DNA of 64,000 nucleotides from Pseudobdellovibrionaceae bacterium (GTDB lineage: Bacteria; Bdellovibrionota; Bdellovibrionia; Bdellovibrionales; Bdellovibrionaceae), in the NCBI GenBank assembly GCA_030158485.1, contig JAOASS010000022.1, positions 31,870 through 95,869 on the forward strand. The letters run 5' to 3'. The position numbers were made by a program, and so were the translations under genes. Shown here one piece after another: positions 9,545 through 19,051 of the stretch (its first letter is position 1; every line of letters starts with the position of its first letter). Under the pieces are notes generated by a model. That model saw nothing but the letters and a program-made list of their open reading frames with translations, was not told the DNA's origin and made no database searches.

Positions 9545-10594
9545 ATGACTGTTCATGCGCAAAATCCTGTTGGACTTAACGGTGTTGATTTTATCGAATA
9601 TGCAAGCTCTGATAGAGTCTACTTGCAAAGTCTTTTTGAAAAAATGGGCTTTAAAAAAGTATCGCAAACTACGAATAAAAATATTCAACTTTATCGTCAA
9701 GGTAATATCAATTTTATATTAAATCATGAGCCCGACACTTTTGCTTCCCGATTTGTTAAATCGCACGGTCCTAGTATTTGTTCGACTGGCTTTAAAGTTT
9801 TCGATGCAGAGCAGGCTTTTAAAGTCGCTGTTGAAAGAGGCGCAGTCCCGTTTACGGGTTCGGATCATGATAAAGGCGCGACTCCATTTAGAGCAGTTTA
9901 TGGAATTGGCGGAAGTCTGATTTACTTTATCGATGATAAAATTCATCAAAAGCTTTACACTGAAACTTTCCCAATTGCTGATATCGATCAAAAGCCAGCG
10001 GGTGTTGGATTGGTTGACGTGGATCATTTCACAAATAATGTCCCACGCGGTGAAATGCAAAAGTGGTGTGATTTTTATCAGAATGTCTTTAATTTTCGAG
10101 AAACTCGTTATTTTAATATTAAAGGAAACGCAACAGGCCTTGAGTCGAAAGTAATGCGTTCTCCATGTGGAAAATTTTCTGTACCGATCAACGAGCCAAC
10201 AGACACAAAATCTCAGATTCAAGAATACTTAGATGAATACAAGGGTTCTGGTATCCAGCACTTAGCAATGACAACAGAAAATATTGTAAAAACACTTGAA
10301 ACAATGAAGAACTCACAAGTGCAATTTCTTTCGCCGCCACCTAATTCTTACTATGCAATGTTGAAAGATCGTTTACCTAACGTTGTCGAAGATTTAGGAA
10401 GACTCGAAAAAAACGCAATATTAGTTGATGGTGATCATGATGGTTACTTATTACAAATTTTTACTAAAAATATTATTGGCCCAATCTTTTATGAGCTGAT
10501 CCAAAGAAAAAATCATTCAGGTTTTGGTGAAGGAAACTTTCAGGCTCTTTTTGATGCCATCGAAAGAGATCAAAGAGAACGCGGTTATCTGTAA
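9545..10594 (+). CDS. hppD: 4-hydroxyphenylpyruvate dioxygenase
   Basis: Converts 4-hydroxyphenylpyruvate to homogentisate. About 349 aa from the ATG at 9545, which has GAGG five bases upstream; the frame extends back to a TTG at 9488 without a ribosome site. The vicinal-oxygen-chelate fold supplies iron ligands in VDVDHFTNNV, SGIQHLAMTT and the Glu of IGPIFYELIQRKNHSGFGEGN, the last also the family C-terminal signature. The next gene (hmgA) takes its product, and an aromatic amino acid hydroxylase 7 kb away makes tyrosine, so most of a Phe/Tyr breakdown route is nearby. Confidence 0.95.
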   Translation: MTVHAQNPVGLNGVDFIEYASSDRVYLQSLFEKMGFKKVSQTTNKNIQLYRQGNINFILNHEPDTFASRFVKSHGPSICSTGFKVFDAEQAFKVAVERGAVPFTGSDHDKGATPFRAVYGIGGSLIYFIDDKIHQKLYTETFPIADIDQKPAGVGLVDVDHFTNNVPRGEMQKWCDFYQNVFNFRETRYFNIKGNATGLESKVMRSPCGKFSVPINEPTDTKSQIQEYLDEYKGSGIQHLAMTTENIVKTLETMKNSQVQFLSPPPNSYYAMLKDRLPNVVEDLGRLEKNAILVDGDHDGYLLQIFTKNIIGPIFYELIQRKNHSGFGEGNFQALFDAIERDQRERGYL

Positions 10595-10623
10595 TTGAAA
10601 TCTTGATTTGCGGGGAGTTTAAA

Positions 10624-11727
10624 GTGTTTCAATATTCACAAGGTAAACATAATACTCAAGGCCATAAAGCCATTCCTGAAGGGCATTTTGAAGAAGAGCA
10701 AGGCCGTAAAGGTTTTTTCGGGCCAGTTTCACATATTATAAAACCAGAACCAAGCACTCGTTGGGTTGATATTCAAGGGCCGCTGAAGCCTCACCTTTAC
10801 GATGTTGTGGAAATGGCAAAAAATCACGGCGTTTGGCAACGGATGGTATTTAATAGCAGTGTTGTTGTTTATAATCTTTGGCTAAAGCCAAGTTCGACTT
10901 TTGAGGCCACTCGAAATGCAGATGGCGACACACTTTATTTTTGTCACAGCGGTTCTGGTCAAGTGATGACTGAATTTGGACTTTTGGAATTTATAAAAGG
11001 TAGTTACATTAATATTCCAAAGTGCGCGACTCATGTCATTGTGCCCAAAGAAGAGTCTCAGTTTTTAGTGATTGAATCTAGGTCTAGTTTTTTCAGGGAA
11101 CCAGATCGTGGGATGTTAGGTAAAAATGCTTTTTATGATCCGGCTTCTTTTGGAAAACCAGATCTTGATAAACTTCACACTTTTAAAAAACAGCATCATC
11201 TTGATATTTTAAAAGTAAATGTTCGGCGTTTTGATACTATCACCACATTTACTTATTCGAGCTGTTATTTTGATACAGTTGGTTGGAAAGGTGATTTCTG
11301 GCCGTTCACACTTCATATTAATGACTTAATGCCTGTGATCAGTCCTCGGGTTCACTTACCACCTTCGGTTCACACAACATTTGTAGCAGACGGTTTTGTT
11401 GTTTGTACTTTTTTGCCACGGCCACTGGAAACAGACGCAGATGCTTTAAAAGTTCCATTTTATCATCAGAACATTGATTATGATGAAGTCCTTTTTTACC
11501 ACGATGGAAACTTTTTTAGTCGTGATAATCTTCATGCTGGCATGATGACGCTTCATCCAGCGGGTTTCCCGCATGGTCCGCACCCAAAAGCCGTGAAAGC
11601 CGTTGAAAAGAAAACTCATACAGACGAAGTCGCAATCATGATCGACACTTGGCAAACCTTGCAGACAGATTCTCAATTAATTAATGTCGAACTTCCGGAC
11701 TATTGGAAGTCTTGGATGACGAAGTAA
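10624..11727 (+). CDS. hmgA: homogentisate 1,2-dioxygenase
   Basis: Opens the homogentisate ring to maleylacetoacetate. About 367 aa from a GTG at 10624 with a strong GGGGAG six to seven bases upstream. The C-terminal cupin has the iron-site signature: DYDEVLFYHDGNFFSR and TLHPAGFPHGPHP are the recognised HGD motifs carrying Glu and His ligands. It is shorter than the roughly 430-aa enzymes of proteobacteria and animals. hppD ends 30 bp upstream and ribD starts at the base after the stop. No maleylacetoacetate isomerase or fumarylacetoacetase follows here. Confidence 0.9.
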   Translation: MFQYSQGKHNTQGHKAIPEGHFEEEQGRKGFFGPVSHIIKPEPSTRWVDIQGPLKPHLYDVVEMAKNHGVWQRMVFNSSVVVYNLWLKPSSTFEATRNADGDTLYFCHSGSGQVMTEFGLLEFIKGSYINIPKCATHVIVPKEESQFLVIESRSSFFREPDRGMLGKNAFYDPASFGKPDLDKLHTFKKQHHLDILKVNVRRFDTITTFTYSSCYFDTVGWKGDFWPFTLHINDLMPVISPRVHLPPSVHTTFVADGFVVCTFLPRPLETDADALKVPFYHQNIDYDEVLFYHDGNFFSRDNLHAGMMTLHPAGFPHGPHPKAVKAVEKKTHTDEVAIMIDTWQTLQTDSQLINVELPDYWKSWMTK

Positions 11728-12744
11728 ATGAATCTTGATCAAGCTATGCGATTAGCTATGAAAGAGGCGCTCAAGGGAGCGCCTTTTGTTTCTCCAAACC
11801 CACGAGTTGGTTGTGTGATCTTAGGTTCCAAAGGCGAGCTCTTATCGACGGGCTATCATAAGAAATTTGGCGAAGCTCATGCTGAAGTTGAAGCTTTAAA
11901 AAGTCTGACTTTTGATCAGTTAAAAGGGGCTCACGTGATTGTAACTTTAGAGCCTTGTGCCCATGAGGGTAAGACTCCGAGTTGTGCTCAGGCGTTAGCG
12001 CGACTGCCAATAAAAAAAGTGACTTTTGGTTTGGTTGATCCGAATCCATTGGTAGCAGGTCAAGGGGCTCAAATTCTTCGTGCTGCTGGAATTGAAGCTG
12101 AAGAATATCAAGGTGATTTAAAAGTCGGTCTTGAAGAAACTTGTGAAGAGTTTTTGTGGAATCAACGTTATCAAAAAGTTTTTGTGGCATTAAAAGTAGC
12201 ACAAAGTTTAGACGGAAAAATTGCTTTAGCTAATGGAGAAAGTAAATGGATTACGGGTCATGAATCAAGACAGAAAGTTCATGAATTACGTGCTCAATAT
12301 GATGCTATTTTAGTCGGAAAAAACACGATTCTGATAGACAATCCCAGCCTTAATATTCGTCAGCCGGGAATCCAAAAAGAAAATAAAGTAGTTATTCTCG
12401 ATCGAAGCGGTGAAATTTTAAAAATTAAAGATCAGCTTAAAATATTTCAAGTTCATAAGCCAGAAAATGTGATCGTATCATCATGCCCTGATCTGGAAAC
12501 TGTCTTAAAAGAAATTTATCATCTTGGAATAAGAAGCATCTTAGTCGAAGGCGGAGGCCAAATTTATTCAAGTTTTATATCTCAGGGTTTGGTTCAAAGA
12601 CTTCATCTATTTACAGCTCCGATAATTTTAGGCCAAGGTATTGGCTGGACAGACAAAATAAACCTGCCTCACATTAAAAATAAAATTCAAGTCGATTTCA
12701 CTGATTCTTATGTGACAGGTACATTAAGCGTGACAAAGCGTTAA
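11728..12744 (+). CDS. ribD: riboflavin biosynthesis deaminase/reductase
   Basis: Bifunctional second and third steps of riboflavin synthesis from GTP. 338 aa. The N-terminal zinc deaminase has HAE (His51, Glu53) and PCAHEGKTPSC (Cys77, Cys86) zinc ligands. The reductase half begins near residue 150 with VALKVAQSLDGKIA and has SKWITGHESR and SILVEGGGQ, all standard. The ATG abuts the hmgA stop, so it is probably co-transcribed with tyrosine-degradation genes; no other rib gene is in the window, which makes the pairing look accidental or regulatory. Confidence 0.93.
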   Translation: MNLDQAMRLAMKEALKGAPFVSPNPRVGCVILGSKGELLSTGYHKKFGEAHAEVEALKSLTFDQLKGAHVIVTLEPCAHEGKTPSCAQALARLPIKKVTFGLVDPNPLVAGQGAQILRAAGIEAEEYQGDLKVGLEETCEEFLWNQRYQKVFVALKVAQSLDGKIALANGESKWITGHESRQKVHELRAQYDAILVGKNTILIDNPSLNIRQPGIQKENKVVILDRSGEILKIKDQLKIFQVHKPENVIVSSCPDLETVLKEIYHLGIRSILVEGGGQIYSSFISQGLVQRLHLFTAPIILGQGIGWTDKINLPHIKNKIQVDFTDSYVTGTLSVTKR

Positions 12745-12747
12745 AGA

Positions 12748-13500
12748 TTAATGTTGAGACTGTGTCTGATCAGTTACTTGGTTGGATTGATTGAGCATCG
12801 GACTTAAATCTAAGTTTTTGCAATCATGTTTTTTACTTAAGATGGCATGAAGATCTTTTGTTGATTTAATGATATTCTGAGTTTCCTTGCCTTCTTTGAC
12901 ATAATTAAAGATCTCAGAATTTGAAACTATGCACTGATTTCCTTTAGAGTCTCGAATTTTAGAATGACTGGCTTTATTGAGAAACGCATTATTTCCTTTT
13001 TTAAAACCAGAATCAATAATGACGGAATGGGGACAGCTTTTTAGATAAAATCCACCTTCTTTATTTGATTCTGTCGATTCACTTTCCCAGCTTATTTTTT
13101 TATTTATTTTGAGTTTACAATTTTGTTCAGTTGAAACTTCGTCTTTTTCATCAAATAGCCAAGTCAGACCTGCGGAGTCCTGTACTTTTACAAACAAGCT
13201 ACCAGGTGATTCCATACTGATTTCATTTCCCGCAGGTAAAATAAAGTAAAAGCGACCACCGGTTGAAGCTGTGCCACCTTTTACAGAATCAATTTCCGTT
13301 ACAACGGATAATTGTCCACCCTTTAAAAATCTGAAATTTCTTCTATTTGGAAGGCTCAATGAGCTGGCACTTGCGGAAATCGAACAACCAGTTAATTTTG
13401 AAGTAAATCTTTGGGAAAAAGAATAGCTATTTAACTTAAAATACTGGTTTGGGCAGTTCTGTGCGGTTGCGATGCTCAAAATCAAATGTATAAAACTCAT
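12748..13500 (-). CDS. exported hypothetical protein
   Basis: About 250 aa from the ATG at 13500, chosen because it yields a signal peptide (MSFIHLILSIATAQNC); the longer frame to 13551 adds non-signal residues. No family recognised. Several Cys residues (NCPNQYF, TGCSIS, QNCKLKI, SCPHSV, HDCKNLD) suggest disulfides in the periplasm or outside the cell. The middle looks beta-rich (GGRFYFILPAGNEISM, GSLFVKVQDSAGLTW). It converges on ribD with 3 bp between stops. Confidence 0.55.
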   Translation of the reverse strand: MSFIHLILSIATAQNCPNQYFKLNSYSFSQRFTSKLTGCSISASASSLSLPNRRNFRFLKGGQLSVVTEIDSVKGGTASTGGRFYFILPAGNEISMESPGSLFVKVQDSAGLTWLFDEKDEVSTEQNCKLKINKKISWESESTESNKEGGFYLKSCPHSVIIDSGFKKGNNAFLNKASHSKIRDSKGNQCIVSNSEIFNYVKEGKETQNIIKSTKDLHAILSKKHDCKNLDLSPMLNQSNQVTDQTQSQH

Positions 13501-13660
13501 ATTCAAACTTTGGGCTATTATGGACCCAGCGTCAAGATAGCAGGGGCTCATGATTAAACTGTAGATATTTCAGACACTTAACATTGTAAAAAGGGTATAT
13601 GATGCCGAGCTTAATCAAGTCTGGACTTAAGTCTTCAGCAGTTTATGTTATATTGTTTCT

Positions 13661-14092
13661 ATGGACCCTGACGAATCTAGCGATAAAAGCGATAGTAACG
13701 ATAATTTAATAATAAAGCCTATAACCAATCATTTTAAAATAGAATGGTCACTTTTTTGGGGTGGGCTTTTGGGCGATCAAGATAAAGCAGTGGGATCAGA
13801 CCCATTGAAAGCTTTGACTCGTGAACAAGTAGGCAAGCTGATCAAAGACTTATCGGCTCAACGTAAGCAGCTTCATAAGCAGATCGAAAGTGTGAACAAA
13901 GAAATCGAGCAGAATACCGAAAAACTTGAAAGCTTACAATTAGTCGGAAGCCAGCCTGATGAAACCATAGCGCGCTTAAATCAGTTGAGTGATATCGGAC
14001 AGGCTCTAGGTTCTGAGTTGCAGACTCTTAATCAAAAATTGAAGTGGGTAAGAGCTCATGAAAAAGAAATTGGCACGAAGGATTGGGCTTAA
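13661..14092 (+). CDS. coiled-coil hypothetical protein
   Basis: 143 aa with an acidic Ser/Asp-rich N-terminus (MDPDESSDKSDSND) and a predicted coiled coil over about residues 60-135 (heptads around QRKQLHKQIESVNKEIEQ and SELQTLNQKLKW). No enzyme motif; probably cytoplasmic and oligomeric. No good ribosome site precedes the ATG. It runs 34 bp ahead of hrpB on the same strand and could share its transcript. Function unknown. Confidence 0.6.
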   Translation: MDPDESSDKSDSNDNLIIKPITNHFKIEWSLFWGGLLGDQDKAVGSDPLKALTREQVGKLIKDLSAQRKQLHKQIESVNKEIEQNTEKLESLQLVGSQPDETIARLNQLSDIGQALGSELQTLNQKLKWVRAHEKEIGTKDWA

Positions 14093-14126
14093 TTTTAAGC
14101 ATACAGACCTGTCAGCGTAAGTCGAT

Positions 14127-16547
14127 ATGAAAACTCAACTACCAGTCGATTTTTTTATTTCAAATATCAAAAAAGCATTAGAAGAAAACTCTTCTGTTGT
14201 TGTAACGGCGGCCCCAGGAGCTGGCAAAACAACTCGAATTCCTTTTGCGCTTATGGAAATCGCATTAAAAAAAGTTTTAGTGTTAGAGCCCCGAAGAATT
14301 GCGGCTATTGCAGCAGCGTCTCGAGTTGCTGAAGAAAATAATGAAATCTTAGGAAAAAAAATTGGATTCGAAGTTCGTTTTGATCGAAAAATTTCGAATG
14401 ACACTAAACTTACTTTTGTAACTGAAGCTTTGTTAATAAAAAAAATCTTGTCTGATTCGACTTTACAGGAATTTGATATTGTTGTGATTGATGAGTTTCA
14501 TGAAAGATCAATTCATACAGACTTGGCGTTGGGTTTATTAAAAGAACTTCAAGATCTTGAACGCCCTGATCTTAAAATTGTTGTGATGTCAGCTACTTTA
14601 GACGCTCAAAAACTATCCCATTTCTTAAATCAAGCGCCGATTATCGATGTACCGGGACGTCTCTGTGCGCTGGAGGTCATTTATGATACGAAACCTCAAA
14701 GTCTGTTGTGGAATTTTGATGTATCAAAAAAAATAGTCGAAAAAATAAAAGTCGCAGTTAATAATGGTGAGCGAGATACTTTAGTTTTTCTGCCGGGCTT
14801 CTATGAAATTGAACAAGTTAGAAGTTTTCTTGAAAAAGAAAACTGGACTCAAAAAATGAATATTGTCGTACTTCATGGAAAGCTTGATTTGCATGATCAG
14901 CAGCGAGCCCTAAAAACTTCAGATCAAAGAAAAATCATCTTATCGACAAATGTGGCAGAGTCTTCGGTTACAGTTGATGGTCTAGATACTGTTGTTGATT
15001 CTGGACTGGAAAGATCAAGTATTTATCAAATGCAATCGGGTTTTTCGAAGCTCACAACCCATCGAATTAGTTTGGCTTCAGCAACGCAAAGGGCAGGACG
15101 CGCCGCCCGCCAGTTTTCAGGTCAGTGTTACAAACTATGGACGCCTTTGGATGAAAGATCATTTTCCGATTACAGTTTACCTGAAATTAAAAATCAGGAG
15201 TTATCAGAAACATTGTTGTACCTTTCTTTTCTGGGTTTAAAAGAATTTAAAAACTTTTCTTGGTTTGAATCACCAACTTCAGCAAGTCTTGAATTTGCAA
15301 ATAAAAAATTAATTGATCTAGGGCTTATTAAAAATGAAACAATCACGGATCTCGGGCGAAAAGTAATTCGCTATCCTTTGCCTTTAAGGTTAGCAGTTCT
15401 AATGGAAAATTTTAAAAATGAGAATCGAGAAGACTTAGGAGCATGGATCTGCGCCATTTTGTCAGATAGAGGATCAAAGTCTATTGGTTTAGAATCAACT
15501 CATGATGAGTGTGATTTGGTTTATGAACTTAAAAAAGGTAATCGATTTTTTGAAAAATATAAGAAAGTCGCGCAGCAAATTTCATCTCGAGCCGCCCATT
15601 TTAGATGGGACGACCAAGATGAGAATATCTTAAAAAAAGTTTTAATTAAATCGTTTGCGGATCGATTGGGCCGGAGAAGAGCTGCATCGAGCGATAAGGG
15701 TCTACTCTCTTCGGGGCGAGGTATTTCATTTTCGAGAACAAGTGTTGTTAAAAAAAGTCCCTATTTTATTGCGCTGGATGGGATTGATACGGAAAATTCT
15801 CATGAGACTCAAGTGACGAAAGCGACGGGTTTTTCGGAAGAATTTTTAAGACATCATTTTTCTGATCTTATAAAAACTGATTCTCATGTCATATGGAATG
15901 AGTCTAAGAAAACATTTCTGGAAAAGAAAACACAAAAACTATTTGGATTAAGTATTGGGTCTGAACACAGTCAGCCGGCCAAGGCTGAATGGATTGAAGC
16001 CCATTTATCACAAGTAGCGTTTGAAAATTGGGATTGGATTCGTAATCAAAACGAAGAAATGCGGAATTGGTGGCTTCGCTTTGAATTTTATACGAATCAT
16101 GTCAATTTGGAGACTCAAGGGTTTTGGACAGAAGAAAAGTTAAAAAATATTATAAATGAAGCCACTTACGGTCAAAAAAATTTACATGCGCTTAAAGAAA
16201 TCGATTTAGTCTATTTTTTTGAAAATCTTATGCCGCAATCGATATTAACAGATTTTAAATCCAAAGTTCCAATTTTTCTTGAAGCCGCTCAAGGCAGACA
16301 AGTGAAAGTACACTACGAGGGCGAGCAAGCTCCATTCGTTGAGTTGCGTATTCAGGATGCTTTTTCATGGAAGAAGACCCCACGACTTGGGCATGATATT
16401 CTAGTGACAATCGTTTTACTTGCCCCTAATCGTCGTCCGACACAAGTAACTCAAGATTTAGAAGGATTTTGGAAAGGTTCTTACAAAGAAATTAGAAAAG
16501 AATTAAAAGCTCGGTATCCGAAGCATGATTGGCCAGAAGAGGTTTAA
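14127..16547 (+). CDS. hrpB: ATP-dependent helicase HrpB (DEAH-box family)
   Basis: 806 aa, near the usual length. Walker A is AAPGAGKTT (residues ~28-36), the DEAH-equivalent motif is IDEFHERS, as is characteristic of HrpB, and motif III is SATLD. The RecA2 domain has STNVAESSVTVDGL and QRAGRAAR; HA2-like and HrpB-specific C-terminal regions follow, with RRPTQVTQDLEGFW at the end, which is diagnostic. Presumed role is RNA or nucleoprotein remodelling; the cellular substrate of HrpB is not settled. The stop overlaps the converging methyltransferase gene by 4 bp. Confidence 0.95.
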   Translation: MKTQLPVDFFISNIKKALEENSSVVVTAAPGAGKTTRIPFALMEIALKKVLVLEPRRIAAIAAASRVAEENNEILGKKIGFEVRFDRKISNDTKLTFVTEALLIKKILSDSTLQEFDIVVIDEFHERSIHTDLALGLLKELQDLERPDLKIVVMSATLDAQKLSHFLNQAPIIDVPGRLCALEVIYDTKPQSLLWNFDVSKKIVEKIKVAVNNGERDTLVFLPGFYEIEQVRSFLEKENWTQKMNIVVLHGKLDLHDQQRALKTSDQRKIILSTNVAESSVTVDGLDTVVDSGLERSSIYQMQSGFSKLTTHRISLASATQRAGRAARQFSGQCYKLWTPLDERSFSDYSLPEIKNQELSETLLYLSFLGLKEFKNFSWFESPTSASLEFANKKLIDLGLIKNETITDLGRKVIRYPLPLRLAVLMENFKNENREDLGAWICAILSDRGSKSIGLESTHDECDLVYELKKGNRFFEKYKKVAQQISSRAAHFRWDDQDENILKKVLIKSFADRLGRRRAASSDKGLLSSGRGISFSRTSVVKKSPYFIALDGIDTENSHETQVTKATGFSEEFLRHHFSDLIKTDSHVIWNESKKTFLEKKTQKLFGLSIGSEHSQPAKAEWIEAHLSQVAFENWDWIRNQNEEMRNWWLRFEFYTNHVNLETQGFWTEEKLKNIINEATYGQKNLHALKEIDLVYFFENLMPQSILTDFKSKVPIFLEAAQGRQVKVHYEGEQAPFVELRIQDAFSWKKTPRLGHDILVTIVLLAPNRRPTQVTQDLEGFWKGSYKEIRKELKARYPKHDWPEEV

Positions 16548-17326
16548 TTTTTCTGTTTTTTAAGCTCTTTCCATTCGCGTAGTTTCCGAATAGATTGCTG
16601 TAAAACAGTTTCTAAAATTCTAATTTCTTTTGGAGTTGGTGTGTTTTGTAAAAGCATGCGTTTTAAGACTGTATAGACGTTTACTTTTTTTCCATAAAGA
16701 GTAAAGCCCATTTCTTGTAGCCAGACTTGTAAGCTTTCTTCTAAAAAAGCTGTTGGCCTGCGATTTAATCTTTTATCAGCAATTTGATTTTCAATTTTTC
16801 CTAGAGTGCCACCCCAGGATTCGCGCACCATGAAAAGTGCAATCAGAACAGCTTGTGCTAAATTAAGACTGGGGTTGCTACCATAGGTGGGAAGGCTACA
16901 AGCGTAATGAACGTACTCAATATCTTCAGTGGACAGGCCCCAGTCTTCACGTCCAAAAATAAGATGAACGATAACAGGATTTTCATTTTTTTTTGTAAAG
17001 TAGGGAGATTCATTTGCAAGCCAATCAAGAGTGGGTTTAAAGTCGCGAACTTGACGGGCGCGACCGTCTTTTGTTGTAAAACCTAGGCGTATTGAATCGG
17101 GCTCATGATCGTAGAAACTTTTCCAATTGGCATAGGTTTTTCTAGATTGAAGCGCCGTTTGCCCAGTGGCAGCTGCTTGTTGTGCTTCAAAAGTTATTTC
17201 ACATTGAGGATCAACTAAAATAAGTTGATCAAAACCCATATTGGCCATTGCTCGTGAAGTTGCTCCAATATTTCTTTCATAGATGGGGCTCGCTAAAACA
17301 ACTCGAATTTCAAATGCTTTTTTCAT
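16544..17326 (-). CDS. TrmJ-like tRNA/rRNA 2'-O-methyltransferase (SPOUT family)
   Basis: About 260 aa from the ATG at 17326. The N-terminal VVLASPIYERNIGATSRAMA is the SpoU/TrmJ signature that binds RNA and begins the trefoil-knot domain; LIFGREDWGLS and the late SLNLAQAVLIALF are the SAM-binding knot motifs. That identifies an RNA ribose methyltransferase of the TrmJ group, which modifies position 32 of tRNA in E. coli; the exact target here is inferred. It overlaps the upstream hydroxylase gene by 17 bp and is the last gene of that operon. Confidence 0.85.
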   Translation of the reverse strand: MKKAFEIRVVLASPIYERNIGATSRAMANMGFDQLILVDPQCEITFEAQQAAATGQTALQSRKTYANWKSFYDHEPDSIRLGFTTKDGRARQVRDFKPTLDWLANESPYFTKKNENPVIVHLIFGREDWGLSTEDIEYVHYACSLPTYGSNPSLNLAQAVLIALFMVRESWGGTLGKIENQIADKRLNRRPTAFLEESLQVWLQEMGFTLYGKKVNVYTVLKRMLLQNTPTPKEIRILETVLQQSIRKLREWKELKKQKN

Positions 17327-19040
17327 GAGCAATGGCAAGTCCTTCTTGAATGCATTTTGAAGCTGTCGAAGAAAAAATATTTTGATTTAAATGATTTCGA
17401 CAAAGTTGTTCAAGTTGTGGTTGGTTGACTTGCAGGCAAATTTCAAGTGATTCAAGTATAACTAGCCACTCTTCTGGGAATTCTTCAATGACTCCACGAA
17501 TACAAGATTCTAAATCATAAAGTGTTTTTTTACCATGACGGATATCTCGAATGATTTGATAGTAAGCAAATATTCTGTAATCAGTTTCTGAAAAATTCAG
17601 ATCGGGCACTTTTGCCACGATAAAATCAGCGATTTCTCCGAAAGCCAGGCGATCGGCGGGCCCACCAAAAACTGAAGTGATTTTCTCACCCAATATAATA
17701 TCGTAGTCTCCCCATGATGGATCAAAAAGTATTTTATTTTGTAATGTTGCGGTCGCATTTTTGAAAGTTACTAAAATTCTTTTGCCAGACTCCATCAATG
17801 AAGAAGTTATTTCCCCTTTGACCAGTACTCCGCTTGAAAATTCTAAAGTAACTTGAGAATTTTTTGAAAAATCAACACCGACTTGGAGCCATTCTTTTTC
17901 AGTTAAGAGGCTTGGGCATTTTGATGGAAATGCTTTTAAGTTTCCAAGAGGAGAACCGTAACCTTGTCCATGATAAGCTTTCGAATGCCCTTTTAGTTCA
18001 AGTCGATTAAAAGATATTTGAGTTGGGCCTTGGGTTTTAAAGTAGGCAACATCTCCGTTTTTATCTAATGTAAATTCAGCAACTAGGCCAGAAATCTGTG
18101 CCCCAGAGTTGAGTTCAACTGTATTAACAGTTTTGGAAAGAATCGCTTTTTCTAAGCCGCTCACGCCACCGACTTTGTAAGCCATTTTATCAGAAAGTTC
18201 TGCTAAGACTTGGGAAAGATTTTTAAAATCAGGTGTGACGAAAAGTTGAGGCTGAGGCTCTGTAATATCATAAGTGTAATTGAGGCATTCGATTGTAAGC
18301 GGAAGTCGTTTTACTTTATCGCTCAAGCACCACTTAGCTTCACCAACAGAAGAAAGCAAACCAGCTCCAAAAATTTTTGGAGCTTCAAGAGTTCCGATGA
18401 GACCGTACTCAGCTGTCCACCAATTCATTCTGGATAAAAGAGTCGCTTCTGAAGTATGAGTCATGTTTTTGACAGCCATTGAAAGCTTATTTTCGGCAGC
18501 TTGTACTTCTTCTTTTGTCGCGCCAGAGTGAGCTTTAATGTCGGACAAATAACGAATAGCTTCATAGACATCTAAATCTTCTCGGCTTGCAATAGCGTAC
18601 TTGGCGACTTGAGCGTATTCTTTTAAATAAGCAGCGTATTCGGGATGGGCCAACATGGGTGCATGTCCTGCGGCTTCGTGAACAATATCAGGTGCTGGCG
18701 TATACATAAGCTGTTCAATTGAGCGCATATCACTTGCAATTGGAAGTACTGACAGAGATTGCATTTCCATAAAAGCAGCGGGTGGAATAAATCCGCTGAC
18801 AGGGCAGGCTGTCCATCCATAACGTGAAAGTTTTTGACTGATGTGCGATATATCAGGAATAGAATCAATCGTGATGCCAGTTTCCTTAAGGCCTTCTAAA
18901 TAAAATGGATGGGCATGAGTTGAAAGAAAATCTTTGAGTTGGCGTAAAATATAGCGCCAAACGGCATGATCTCGAGAAGTATATTTTCGATCAGACTGAT
19001 TCACTTCAAATTTACTGAGATGTTTTGGCAATGAGCCCAT
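17310..19040 (-). CDS. aromatic amino acid hydroxylase, long form (phenylalanine 4-monooxygenase)
   Basis: Pterin- and iron-dependent hydroxylase, expected to make tyrosine from phenylalanine. The catalytic domain occupies roughly residues 20-290, with iron ligands His121 and His126 in VHEAAGHAPML and Glu211 in WWTAEYGL. At 576 aa it is about twice the length of ordinary bacterial PhhA; residues ~300-576 form an extra beta-rich then helical region with no catalytic motif I recognise. Similar long forms occur in Bacteroidota. It lies between hldD (11 bp upstream) and the TrmJ-like gene. AAGG precedes the ATG. Confidence 0.88.
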   Translation of the reverse strand: MGSLPKHLSKFEVNQSDRKYTSRDHAVWRYILRQLKDFLSTHAHPFYLEGLKETGITIDSIPDISHISQKLSRYGWTACPVSGFIPPAAFMEMQSLSVLPIASDMRSIEQLMYTPAPDIVHEAAGHAPMLAHPEYAAYLKEYAQVAKYAIASREDLDVYEAIRYLSDIKAHSGATKEEVQAAENKLSMAVKNMTHTSEATLLSRMNWWTAEYGLIGTLEAPKIFGAGLLSSVGEAKWCLSDKVKRLPLTIECLNYTYDITEPQPQLFVTPDFKNLSQVLAELSDKMAYKVGGVSGLEKAILSKTVNTVELNSGAQISGLVAEFTLDKNGDVAYFKTQGPTQISFNRLELKGHSKAYHGQGYGSPLGNLKAFPSKCPSLLTEKEWLQVGVDFSKNSQVTLEFSSGVLVKGEITSSLMESGKRILVTFKNATATLQNKILFDPSWGDYDIILGEKITSVFGGPADRLAFGEIADFIVAKVPDLNFSETDYRIFAYYQIIRDIRHGKKTLYDLESCIRGVIEEFPEEWLVILESLEICLQVNQPQLEQLCRNHLNQNIFSSTASKCIQEGLAIAHEKSI

Positions 19041-19051
19041 TCTTAGCCTTT

